Below, piece by piece: positions 1 through 7,805 of a DNA stretch of 64,000 nucleotides. Every line of letters starts with the position of its first letter. Positions within the stretch are counted from its first letter, which is position 1. The notes under the pieces were generated by a model, which saw only the letters and a program-made list of their open reading frames with translations, ran no database searches and had not been told where the DNA came from. A program made the translations under genes and the position numbers. Where the stretch lies: positions 124,001-188,000 of the forward strand of contig NZ_JAAMOW010000009.1 in the NCBI RefSeq assembly GCF_011067135.1, in the 5' to 3' direction. The stretch comes from Solimonas terrae (GTDB taxonomy: Bacteria > Pseudomonadota > Gammaproteobacteria > Nevskiales > Nevskiaceae).

Positions 1-1207
1 CGACCAGCACGAACAGCAACACGGCGCTGGTCGCGAGCGAGGCATGGATACCGATACGGGCGCCGAGCAGGCCGACGCTGACGCCGCTGAACGTGCGCAT
101 GCCCATCGCGAACATGTTGTAGACGCCGATCGCACGCCCGCGCATCTCGGCCGGCGCGTGGAGCTGAACGAGCGTCTGCGCCATCGAATTGAACGACAAC
201 TCGACGAAGCCGGCGACAAACAGCAGCAGCAGGGCGAGCGGATAGTGCGTCGAAACCGCGAAGCTGCCGAGCGCGAGGCACCAGATCATCGCCAGCAGGC
301 AGGCCGTGCCGGGGCGCGCCGGCAGCAGGCCGCGGCTTTCCAGCACGAAGCCGGCAATCAGCGCCCCGGCGGCGTCGGCGGCGAGCAGGGCGCTGTACGA
401 GAAGTCGACATGGCCATGCCCGAGATCGGTGGCGAAGCCCGGCATCTGTGCCTGGTAGGCGTTGCCGATGCACAGCGAGGCAGCGCCGGCCAGCATCGTC
501 ATGGCGAGAATCACGCGATGGCGGGCGATCTCGCCGATCGCGCTCAGGATGTCGCCGATGCTGCGCACCGCCCGTTGCGCGACAACGGTGCCGGCGGCGC
601 GGAATTTCGGCCCGTAGGGCGCGGTCGCGAGCCAGATGATGAACGGCAGATACAGCGCGGCATTGACCAGAATCCCGAAATTCGGGCCGAACAGCAGCAG
701 GAATGCGCCGCCGACCGCCGGCCCCATCAACAGGCCGAGCTGGCGTGCCGTCGCGTTCAGGCGCACCGCGCTCTGCAGGTGCTCGCGACCGACGATGTCG
801 TGCAGGAGCAGCTGCGACGGCGGCCCCCAGAGCACGCCGGCGCAGCCGTGCACGATCAGCAGCACGGCCGCATGCCAGAGTTGCAGACCGCCGCTCAGGA
901 ACAGCAGGCCCCAGACGATCGACACGCCCATGAACAGGCACATGCCGAGCTGGATCATGCGCCGCGGGTCGACACGATCGGCCAGGGCCCCGGAGCCGAC
1001 CGAAAACAGCAGGTACGGCAGCCAGTGCGACACCACGGCGAAGCCGCCCAGCGCCGGCGAGTGGAATTTCTGGAAAATGACCCAGTAGCTGATCACGTGC
1101 TCGATGCTGTCGGCCATCATCACCAGCGCAGACAGAACGAAATACGCGCGATAGCCGCGATGGCGCAGCGCGGCGAAGGAGACATGGGGCGTGGTGGCGG
1201 CGGTCAC
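1..1207 (-). CDS. MFS transporter, truncated by the window edge
   Basis: A polytopic inner-membrane protein of the major facilitator superfamily, read on the minus strand from a GTG at 1207 and running off the left end (about 402 codons visible, C-terminus missing). The first residues are VTAATTPHVSFAALRHRGY, followed by alternating hydrophobic helices and an ALADRVDPRR loop between helices 2 and 3, the place and style of the MFS signature. It resembles the EntS/MFS_3 exporter group, but the substrate cannot be read. An in-frame TGA four codons upstream limits the start to the GTG. The gene is divergent from priA across a 348-nt gap. Confidence 0.8.
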   Translation of the reverse strand, partial: MTAATTPHVSFAALRHRGYRAYFVLSALVMMADSIEHVISYWVIFQKFHSPALGGFAVVSHWLPYLLFSVGSGALADRVDPRRMIQLGMCLFMGVSIVWGLLFLSGGLQLWHAAVLLIVHGCAGVLWGPPSQLLLHDIVGREHLQSAVRLNATARQLGLLMGPAVGGAFLLLFGPNFGILVNAALYLPFIIWLATAPYGPKFRAAGTVVAQRAVRSIGDILSAIGEIARHRVILAMTMLAGAASLCIGNAYQAQMPGFATDLGHGHVDFSYSALLAADAAGALIAGFVLESRGLLPARPGTACLLAMIWCLALGSFAVSTHYPLALLLLFVAGFVELSFNSMAQTLVQLHAPAEMRGRAIGVYNMFAMGMRTFSGVSVGLLGARIGIHASLATSAVLLFVLV

Positions 1208-1555
1208 GGCTGGCGGGTCAAAAACGGAGCGCGGATTCTAAGGACTGGTGCCGTCAAATGCCGGCCGACCGTGGTGCCCACGGACGTCCGGACCGGTACC
1301 CCTCTATCATGATCTGCCCCGGGCAGGAGCCTGCCGCGACGATGACTTAGAAATCCTTATGCACAAGTCGGGGCGATCAGGAATGGCTGTCACACGCAAG
1401 AGACGGTTCATTCACATTCTAGTCATACATCGCTATTGAACTGAATTTCAATGAAATTTTCATGTGACAGCGAACCCGTCCGGACCAGTCGCGCAAGCCC
1501 CGGCGCGCAAGCCTGAGGTGGGCGGTCGCGCCATGCACACGCTTATCCACAGGCT
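1208..1555. other. 348-nt intergenic region between MFS gene and priA
   Basis: No coding region or RNA gene is recognisable here. The stretch from about 1345 to 1470 is clearly lower in GC than its surroundings and could hold the divergent promoters. A short inverted repeat lies near 1320 (GGGCAGG/CCTGCC). The only specific site seen is the perfect DnaA box at 1543-1551. Confidence 0.5.
1543..1551 (+). promoter_or_regulatory. Perfect DnaA box at the priA start
   Basis: TTATCCACA, identical to the consensus high-affinity DnaA box, ends 4 nt before the TTG start codon of priA. It matches the boxes at 37694-37702, 39182-39190 and 39205-39213 near dnaA. A DnaA molecule here would cover the ribosome-binding region of the priA DNA. 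Regulation is inferred. Confidence 0.6.
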
Positions 1556-3721
1556 TTGAATCCCCTCCTCGTCACCGTCGCGGTACCGGTGCCGCTCTAT
1601 CGCGGTTTCGATTACCTGCTGCCTGCGTCGCTGGCGGCCGGAGCGCGCCCCGGCGTGCGGGTACGCGTCCCTTTCGGCCGCCGAAAGCTGTGCGGGGTGA
1701 TCGTCCGTGCGCCGTTCGAACGCGTCGACGACAGCCAGGACTACCGGCCGCTCGATGCGGTGCTCGACGACGCCCCGCTGCTTGGCGCCGAATTGCTGGC
1801 GCTCTGCGAATGGGCCGCGGAGTACTACCGCCACCCGCTCGGCGAAGTGATCGCCGCGGCACTGCCCGGCAGCCTGAAGCACGGCGATGCCGCGGTATTG
1901 CACCGGCCGCAGCGCTGGCAGCTGACGCCGGACGGGCAGCAGGCGCTGGCGACCCTGCCGGGCCGCAATCGCGCGCAGCGGTCGGCGCTGGAGGCCTTGC
2001 AGGCCGGCGCGCGCGGCGCCGGCGAATGGCCCGTGGCGCCGGCGATCCGCGCCCGCCTCGTCGAGCTCGGCTGGGTCGCCAGCGTCGCCGACGACGCGCG
2101 CCAGCCGGCCGCGGTCTCGGACCCGCTGCCGCTGACTGCCGCCCAGCAGCTTGCACTCCACGAACTGGAAGGCGGCGAGCAGGGCTTTCGCGTCAGCCTG
2201 CTCGAAGGCGTCACCGGCAGCGGCAAGACCGAACTCTATCTGCGCCGTCTGCAGGCAAGTCTGGACGCCGGCCGGCAGGCGCTGGTGCTGGTGCCGGAAA
2301 TCAGCCTGACGCCGCAACTCGCGCAGCGCCTGCGCGAGCGGCTGGGCGACGGCGTGCTGAGCTTCCATTCCGGCATGAGCGAGGGCGAACGCGAGCAGGC
2401 CTGGCTCGCCGCCCGCGAAGGCACGACGCCGGTCATCGTCGGCACGCGTTCGGCGATCTTCGTGCCGTTTGCCCGGCTCGGCCTGATCGTCGTCGACGAG
2501 GAGCACGACGCCTCCTACAAGCAGCAGGACGGCTTCCGCTACTCGGCACGCGACCTCGCCGTCGTACGCGCGCAACGCCTCAAGGCCGAGCTGATACTCG
2601 GCAGTGCGACGCCGTCACTGGAAAGCCTGCACAACGCGCAGGCCGGTCGCTATCGCCACGTCCGCTTGAGCGAGCGCATACACGCGCAAGCCCCGCCACG
2701 AATCGACCTGCTCGACGTTCGCAAGCAGACGCTCGCGCATGGCCTCGCGCCACCCTTGCTGAGCGCGCTCGACCGTTGTCTGGAGGCCGGCGATCAGGCG
2801 CTGCTGTTCATCAATCGTCGCGGCTATGCACCGATCCTGCTGTGTCACGCCTGCGGCTGGCAGGCCGCCTGCGCGCACTGCGACGCACGCCTGACCGTAC
2901 ACCGCGGCCGTTCGCGCCTGATCTGCCATCACTGCGGTGCGCAGCAGCCGCTGCCGCGCGGCTGTCCCTCCTGCGGCGCAGCCGAGCTGATGCCGCTCGG
3001 ACAAGGCACCGAGCGCATCGAACAGGCGCTGCTCAACCGCTATCCGCGCAAGCGCATCGAACGCCTGGATTCCGACCGGCTCGGCCGCCGCCACGAACTG
3101 CAGCGCCTGCTCGACGATGTGCGGGCGCGCAGGGTCGACGTGCTGGTGGGCACGCAGATCCTCGCCAAGGGCCATGACTTTCCGAACCTGTCGCTGGTCG
3201 GCATCGTCTCCGCCGACCAGGCGTTGTACGGCGCGGACTTCCGCGCGATCGAACGAATGGGTCAGCTGGTCACGCAGGTGGCCGGGCGCGCCGGGCGCGC
3301 CGGGCAGCGCGGCGAGGTACTGCTGCAGACCCACGAACCGGATCATCCGCTGCTGCGCCTGCTGGTCGAACGCGGCTACGCCGGATTGAGCGCAGCGTTG
3401 CTGAACGAGCGGCGCGAGGCCCGGCTGCCTCCGTTCTCGCATCTGGCGCTGCTGCGCGCCGAGGCGCGCGATGCCGCGCCGCCGATGCACTTCCTCGCTG
3501 CCGCGCGCGAACTGCTGCTGCCGCTGCGCGGGCTGCAGGTGATGGAACCGATTCCGTCCGGCATGGAACGACGCGCCGGCTTCGTGCGTGCACAGCTGCT
3601 GGTCCAGGCCGAACAGCGCAGCGCGCTGCAAAGCGCACTGGCAGCCATCGTGCCTCGCCTCACCGAGCTGGCGCGCGGCGTGCGCTGGTCGATCGATGTC
3701 GATCCGGCCGATCTGTTCTAG
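1556..3721 (+). CDS. priA: Primosomal protein N' (replication restart helicase PriA)
   Basis: A 3'-to-5' superfamily 2 DNA helicase that recognises stalled or D-loop forks and reloads the replisome. The 721-aa product has the normal family length. Visible features are the N-terminal DNA-binding domain (VPVPLYRGFDYLLP), Walker A GVTGSGKT at about residues 218-225, DEEH at 314-317, and eight zinc-binding cysteines (430, 433, 439, 442, 457, 460, 470, 473) forming the two zinc sites inserted in the helicase core. The start is a TTG at 1556. The protein aligns well from there and no in-frame ATG lies just upstream, so translation may be weak. A perfect DnaA box touches the start region. Confidence 0.95.
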   Translation: MNPLLVTVAVPVPLYRGFDYLLPASLAAGARPGVRVRVPFGRRKLCGVIVRAPFERVDDSQDYRPLDAVLDDAPLLGAELLALCEWAAEYYRHPLGEVIAAALPGSLKHGDAAVLHRPQRWQLTPDGQQALATLPGRNRAQRSALEALQAGARGAGEWPVAPAIRARLVELGWVASVADDARQPAAVSDPLPLTAAQQLALHELEGGEQGFRVSLLEGVTGSGKTELYLRRLQASLDAGRQALVLVPEISLTPQLAQRLRERLGDGVLSFHSGMSEGEREQAWLAAREGTTPVIVGTRSAIFVPFARLGLIVVDEEHDASYKQQDGFRYSARDLAVVRAQRLKAELILGSATPSLESLHNAQAGRYRHVRLSERIHAQAPPRIDLLDVRKQTLAHGLAPPLLSALDRCLEAGDQALLFINRRGYAPILLCHACGWQAACAHCDARLTVHRGRSRLICHHCGAQQPLPRGCPSCGAAELMPLGQGTERIEQALLNRYPRKRIERLDSDRLGRRHELQRLLDDVRARRVDVLVGTQILAKGHDFPNLSLVGIVSADQALYGADFRAIERMGQLVTQVAGRAGRAGQRGEVLLQTHEPDHPLLRLLVERGYAGLSAALLNERREARLPPFSHLALLRAEARDAAPPMHFLAAARELLLPLRGLQVMEPIPSGMERRAGFVRAQLLVQAEQRSALQSALAAIVPRLTELARGVRWSIDVDPADLF

Positions 3722-3745
3722 GACCGCCGGACGAACGACGCCGGC

Positions 3746-4318
3746 TCAGCCGCCCAATTCGTGCCGGAAGATCAGGCTCGTCACGCCGAGCACGATGAAC
3801 AGGCCGGCGGCGGCGTAGCGGATCGCGTTCAGCGGCAGCTTGTGAGCGAGCGCAGCGCCGACGAACACGACGGGCACGTCGGCGAGCAGCATGCCCAGGG
3901 TCGTGCCGCTGACCACCGCGAGCAGCGAATCGAAGCGCGCGGCGAGGATGGTCGTTGCGATTTGCGTCTTGTCGCCGATCTCGGCGAGAAAGAACGAAAT
4001 CACGGTCACCGGAAATGCGCTGCGGCCGCTGCGCTGGCCCTCGTCTTCATCGACCGTGTCGGGCTTGATCGCCCACAGACCAACGGCGATGAACGACAGT
4101 CCGACCAGCCACGGCAGATAGTCGGGTGCGACGACGATGCGCAACCAGCCACCGATCAGACCGGCGAGCGCGTGATTGAATACCGTGGCGACGACGATGC
4201 CGGCGATCACCGGCCAGGGTTTGCGAAAACGCGTGGCCAGCACCAGCGCCAGCAGCTGGGTCTTGTCGCCGATCTCGCCGAGCAGGACGGCGCCGGCCGA
4301 TACCAGAAAAGCTTCCAT
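3746..4318 (-). CDS. UPF0016/GDT1-family manganese exporter (MntX/MneA type)
   Basis: A 190-aa inner-membrane cation exporter of the UPF0016 (TMEM165/GDT1) family. The duplicated signature is plain: LGEIGDKTQ near the N-terminus and LAEIGDKTQ in the second half, each leading a three-helix bundle, with an acidic loop (DTVDEDEG) between them. Bacterial members export Mn2+. The ATG at 4318 is chosen because EAFLVSAGAVLLGEIGDKTQ is the normal family N-terminus, and the codons upstream lie in a structured leader. That leader carries the conserved elements of the yybP-ykoY manganese riboswitch, which supports manganese as substrate. Divergent from argS. Confidence 0.9.
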   Translation of the reverse strand: MEAFLVSAGAVLLGEIGDKTQLLALVLATRFRKPWPVIAGIVVATVFNHALAGLIGGWLRIVVAPDYLPWLVGLSFIAVGLWAIKPDTVDEDEGQRSGRSAFPVTVISFFLAEIGDKTQIATTILAARFDSLLAVVSGTTLGMLLADVPVVFVGAALAHKLPLNAIRYAAAGLFIVLGVTSLIFRHELGG

Positions 4319-4384
4319 GTCGATTTTCCTGAAGTGCCGGGCAACTCGCGAAACCGGACATGCGCGACGTGCCCGGCGGCCCAT

Positions 4385-4510
4385 GCGCATGTCTGGTCTC
4401 GCCACACGGCGAAGGTCGAAACCTCCGCTGCTGGACGCGCCATGGCCGCATGCGGCCAAGTATGTTGACGTGTCCTCCCGCCTCGCGCGGGACGGCTACT
4501 CCCCAAAACA
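4385..4510 (-). ncRNA. yybP-ykoY manganese riboswitch in the leader of the UPF0016 gene
   Basis: On the minus strand the leader reads GGGGAGTAGCC at 4504-4494, then GTCAACATACT at 4469-4459, then CGAGACC ending near 4395. These are the conserved 5' strand, the internal CAACATACT element and the GAGACC element of the yybP-ykoY aptamer as in the Escherichia coli mntP and alx leaders. The 5' and 3' conserved parts lie about 100 nt apart, with GC-rich hairpins between. The expression platform is likely between 4385 and the ATG at 4318. No run of T is present there, so control by ribosome-site access is more likely than termination (inference). Exact ends are approximate. Confidence 0.85.
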
Positions 4511-4654
4511 GGCGCGCAGCGTAACGGAAAAGGCCGGGCTTGCGGAAGCAGGTCATCGATGCCGCGCCCAACTCGGGGCGGCCGGCCGGTACAATCCGCG
4601 CCCAGACTTGCGCCGGCAGCGATCGCCGGCCCGCCGCCACCATATCGTGTTGCC

Positions 4655-6430
4655 ATGAAAACGCATCTGCAGGATTTGCTCAGCTCCGCCCTCGACCAGG
4701 TTCTGGCCGGAAGCGATGCCGTGCGACCGGCGATCGGCCTGGATGCGACCAGGGACGCGAAGTTCGGCGACTTCCAGACCAATCTGGCGCTGCAACTTGC
4801 CAAGCCGCTGGGCAAACCGCCGCGTGCCGTCGCCGAGCTGATCGTCGCCGCACTGCCGGCATCGGCTCATGTCACCCGCGCCGAGATCGCCGGGCCCGGT
4901 TTCATCAATTTCTTTCTCAAGCAGGCGGCGTTCCAGAACATCGTCGCCGATGTGCTGGCGCAGGGCGAGGGCTTCGGTCGCGACGATTCCGGCACCAAGG
5001 GCCGCATCATGGTCGAGTTCGTCTCGGCCAATCCGACCGGGCCGATGCACGTCGGCCACGGTCGCGGCGCGGCGTACGGCGACTCGATCGCCAAGCTGCT
5101 CGCCGCCACCGGCTGGACCGTATGGCGCGAGTACTACGTCAATGATGCCGGCCGGCAGGTCGATATCCTCGCGATCTCGGTGTGGCTGCGTTATCTCGAT
5201 CTGTGCGGCGAGAGACTGCCGTTCCCGAAGCGCGGCTATCCGGCCGATTACATCAAGCACACCGCGCAAACGCTGAAAGACAGGGTCGGCGAGTCGCTGA
5301 AGCGCGATGCGTCCGCGGTGCTCGTCGATCTCGCGGACGAACCGCAAGTGCCCGACGGCGCCAGCGACGCCGACAAGGACCGGATCAAGCTGCAACAGGA
5401 AGCGTATGCCGACACGCTGATTGCACGTGCTCGCGAACTGCTCGGCGACGGCTGGGAAACGATCAAGCAGACCGCCCTTGACGATCAGCTCGGCGTCATC
5501 AGAAAGACGCTGGCCGATTTCAATGTCGGCTTCGATCAATGGTCGTCGGAAGCGGCACTGGTCAAGAGCGGCTTCGTGCAGACTGCCTTGCAGCGCCTCG
5601 CAGACAAGGGCCTGACTTACGAAAAGGACGGCGCGTTGTGGATGCGCACCGAAGCGTTCGGCGACGAAAAGGATCGCGTGCTGGTCAAGGCCGACGGCGC
5701 GGCGACCTACTTCTGCAACGACCTCGCGTATCACGTCGACAAGCTCGACCGGAACTGGCCGGTGCTGATGGACGTCTGGGGCGCCGACCATCACGGTTAC
5801 ATTGCCCGCGTACGTGCGGCGATCGAAGCACTGACCGAACGCAAGGATGCGCTCAACGTACAGTTGATCCAGTTCGTCACGCTGTCGAGCGGCCGCATGG
5901 GCAAGCGCAGCGGCAATTTCGTGACCTTGCAGGATCTGATCGACGAAGCCGGCACCGATGCCACGCGCTTCTTCTACCTGACGCGCTCGCACGATCAGCA
6001 TCTGGAATTCGACATCGACCTCGCGCGTTCGCAATCGAACGACAATCCGGTGTTCTACGTGCAGTACGCGCACGCGCGCATCTGCCGCGTGTTCGAGCAG
6101 CTCGCCGAAAAGGGCGGCCGCTGGGACGCAGCAGCGGCAGCCGGCGCGCTGCATCGCCTCGACAACGAACACGAAAAGGCCCTGCTGACGCTGCTCGGCC
6201 GCTACCCGGAAATGCTGCAGCGCGCCGCCGGCGCCTACACGCCGCACAGCGTCGTGTTCTATCTCAAGGATCTCGCCGAGGCTCTGCACAGCTACTACAA
6301 CGTGCACCGTTTCCTGGTCGACGACGACGCCGAACTGCAGACTGCGCGCCTGGCGCTGATTGCCGCGACGGCGCAGGTCCTGCGCAATGGCCTCGGCATC
6401 CTCGGCGTGTCGGCTCCCGAAAAAATGTAG
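4655..6430 (+). CDS. argS: Arginine--tRNA ligase
   Basis: Class I aminoacyl-tRNA synthetase charging tRNA-Arg in the cytoplasm, 591 aa. Seen are the N-terminal Add-1 domain (residues 1-90), the HIGH-type motif HVGH at 132-135 within NPTGPMHVGHGRG, the degenerate KMSKS-type segment MGKRSGN, and a C-terminal helical anticodon-binding domain (DALRP type) ending in LGVSAPEKM. The ATG at 4655 gives the usual start MKTHLQDLL. The frame is open further upstream, but that part has no family similarity. The gene is divergent from the riboswitch-controlled exporter and is followed by a SPOR-domain gene 69 nt downstream. Confidence 0.97.
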   Translation: MKTHLQDLLSSALDQVLAGSDAVRPAIGLDATRDAKFGDFQTNLALQLAKPLGKPPRAVAELIVAALPASAHVTRAEIAGPGFINFFLKQAAFQNIVADVLAQGEGFGRDDSGTKGRIMVEFVSANPTGPMHVGHGRGAAYGDSIAKLLAATGWTVWREYYVNDAGRQVDILAISVWLRYLDLCGERLPFPKRGYPADYIKHTAQTLKDRVGESLKRDASAVLVDLADEPQVPDGASDADKDRIKLQQEAYADTLIARARELLGDGWETIKQTALDDQLGVIRKTLADFNVGFDQWSSEAALVKSGFVQTALQRLADKGLTYEKDGALWMRTEAFGDEKDRVLVKADGAATYFCNDLAYHVDKLDRNWPVLMDVWGADHHGYIARVRAAIEALTERKDALNVQLIQFVTLSSGRMGKRSGNFVTLQDLIDEAGTDATRFFYLTRSHDQHLEFDIDLARSQSNDNPVFYVQYAHARICRVFEQLAEKGGRWDAAAAAGALHRLDNEHEKALLTLLGRYPEMLQRAAGAYTPHSVVFYLKDLAEALHSYYNVHRFLVDDDAELQTARLALIAATAQVLRNGLGILGVSAPEKM

Positions 6431-6499
6431 CGCCTGACGCTCCGCTGCGGCGCGTGACACACTGCGCGCCAGCCAAGACCTTCCGAACCAGAATCCAGC

Positions 6500-7159
6500 A
6501 TGTCCCGTGACTACGCACCGCGCGGCGGCGGCAATCGCCGCCAGACGCGCAAGAGCAAGAGCAAGAACAGCGGCGTGCCCGGCTGGATTTGGCTGATCGC
6601 CGGCCTGTCGTTCGGCCTCGCCGTCGCGGCCTTCGTCTACATCCGCCAGCCGGCGAGTGCGCCGATGCTGACGCAGGCCGACAACGACGCACCGGCGGCC
6701 AGCGAGGCGGCAAAAGGCGGACACGAAAAGGGCGGCAAATCTCAGGCCCTGCCGTTGCCGCCGAAAGAAAAGGAACGCTTCACGTTCTACGAGATCCTCA
6801 AGAACCAGGAAGTCGTGTTGCCGAACGATGCCGTGAAGTCATCGAAGCCGCCGGACGTCGCCGCGCCTTCGAACCCGGCGACACCGGCGCCGGCCAGTGC
6901 CGCGAACGGCAACGACGGCAACACCGGCAGCTACATCATCCAGGTGGCGTCGTACCGCTCGCAGAACGAAGCCGAAAAGCAGAAGGCGAGTCTGGCGCTG
7001 CTCGGTGTCGAATCACGGATCGAAAGTGTGACGATCGACGGCAAGGACACGTTCTATCGCGTCCGCATCGGTCCGGACAGCAACTGGTCGCATGTGCAGA
7101 CGACGATGTCGCGCCTCGAGGCCAGCGGCATCCAGGCGCTGCTGGTGAAGATCAACTGA
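6500..7159 (+). CDS. SPOR-domain protein (FtsN-like)
   Basis: A 219-aa bitopic membrane protein: a short basic cytoplasmic N-terminus (RRQTRKSKSKNS), one membrane helix at about residues 30-50 (WIWLIAGLSFGLAVAAFVYI), a Pro/Ala-rich periplasmic linker, and a C-terminal SPOR domain at about 145-219 (YIIQVASYRSQNEAEKQKA, ending LLVKIN). SPOR domains bind denuded septal peptidoglycan, so a role in cell division or wall remodelling is likely. A SPOR gene directly after argS is a recurring arrangement. Whether this is the essential FtsN cannot be decided from sequence alone. Confidence 0.85.
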   Translation: MSRDYAPRGGGNRRQTRKSKSKNSGVPGWIWLIAGLSFGLAVAAFVYIRQPASAPMLTQADNDAPAASEAAKGGHEKGGKSQALPLPPKEKERFTFYEILKNQEVVLPNDAVKSSKPPDVAAPSNPATPAPASAANGNDGNTGSYIIQVASYRSQNEAEKQKASLALLGVESRIESVTIDGKDTFYRVRIGPDSNWSHVQTTMSRLEASGIQALLVKIN

Positions 7160-7186
7160 AGATCGATCGCTGACGCACGGCCTTTT

Positions 7187-7246
7187 GCAGTAGCGGCGCA
7201 AGCCGCGACCCGCATGCAGCGAAGTCGCGGCTTGCGCCACCTCTGC
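7187..7246. repeat. REP-like inverted repeat, copy 1
   Basis: A 15-bp perfect stem (GGCGCAAGCCGCGAC at 7195-7209 against its complement at 7224-7238) around a 14-nt loop, with imperfect extension outward through GCAGTAGC. It lies between the convergent ends of the SPOR gene and the small membrane protein gene, a typical REP position. The core is shared with the copies at 10904-10961 and 63397-63456. Confidence 0.75.
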
Positions 7247-7265
7247 ACAACCGCAAGCTATCGCC

Positions 7266-7487
7266 TCAGCTTTTGCGCGGCGGCACGACCAGCAGCACGA
7301 TGCCGAGCACGACCACGGCGCCGCCGAGCCAGGTCGGGATCGCGACCTGCTCCTTTTCCTTCAGCGACAGATGCACATCGCCGAAATCGGCATTGTGCGT
7401 CTTCTTGGTATACGAGAACTGCTTGTAGCTCAGCGCCGCGGCGCCGGCGATGATCAGCACGATGCCGATGATGCGGATGACTCCCAT
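7266..7487 (-). CDS. Small membrane protein, DUF3185-like layout
   Basis: A 73-aa protein with two hydrophobic helices: IIGIVLIIAGAAALSY near the N-terminus and GGAVVVLGIVLLVVPPRKS at the C-terminus, joined by a charged loop (KKTHNADFGDVHLSLKEKEQ). This layout is common to short stress-associated inner-membrane proteins. No function is recognised. The ATG at 7487 has a clear AGGAGAAC ribosome site just upstream, although the frame is open further. Lies downstream of the uvrD group on the same strand. Confidence 0.7.
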   Translation of the reverse strand: MGVIRIIGIVLIIAGAAALSYKQFSYTKKTHNADFGDVHLSLKEKEQVAIPTWLGGAVVVLGIVLLVVPPRKS

Positions 7488-7632
7488 GATGTTCTCCTTG
7501 ATGATCCCCGTTGCCGCGTCTTGCGACGTTTTCATTTGAGGCTGCCGGCGCCGAACATGGCCTGAACGGTATCGCCGCTGCCGATGACGCCGGCACGTGG
7601 CGGCTCGGCGCGAACGGTGCGGGTCGCGACGG

Positions 7633-7797
7633 CTAGAACCCGCTGGAATCGTCGTCGTCGTCACGCACCGCGCGCGGGCGTGGTGCGGCGCGGTTCGCGC
7701 GACGCCGGCGGTACGAGCTGACGGCATGCAGCGTCGCGAACGGACCGACGATCACGGCGACGACGAAGACGATCAACAGCAACACGCTCAGATTCAT
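7633..7797 (-). CDS. Very small membrane protein downstream of uvrD
   Basis: A 54-aa product starting MNLSVLLLIVFVVAVIVGPF: one N-terminal membrane helix followed by an arginine-rich stretch (YRRRRANRAAPRPRAV) and an acidic tail (DDDDDSSGF). It begins 8 nt after the uvrD stop and is probably translated from the same message. The ATG at 7797 is preferred because the in-frame extension upstream would run into uvrD. No family recognised; the small size makes it tentative. Confidence 0.5.
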   Translation of the reverse strand: MNLSVLLLIVFVVAVIVGPFATLHAVSSYRRRRANRAAPRPRAVRDDDDDSSGF

Positions 7798-7805
7798 CGC
7801 CGCGC

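Noticed and set aside
44-1312. Plus-strand 422-codon frame over the MFS gene
   Set aside because: The translation is rich in Q, H, R, E and A without any family pattern, while the opposite strand encodes clear membrane helices of an MFS protein.
4553-6724. Long open frame (about 720 codons) antisense to argS
   Set aside because: It is a shadow of argS caused by high GC and third-position bias. The translation is Arg/Ala/Gln/His-rich low-complexity with no domains. The same applies to long antisense frames over uvrD, aceE, gltB, gyrB and pilQ.
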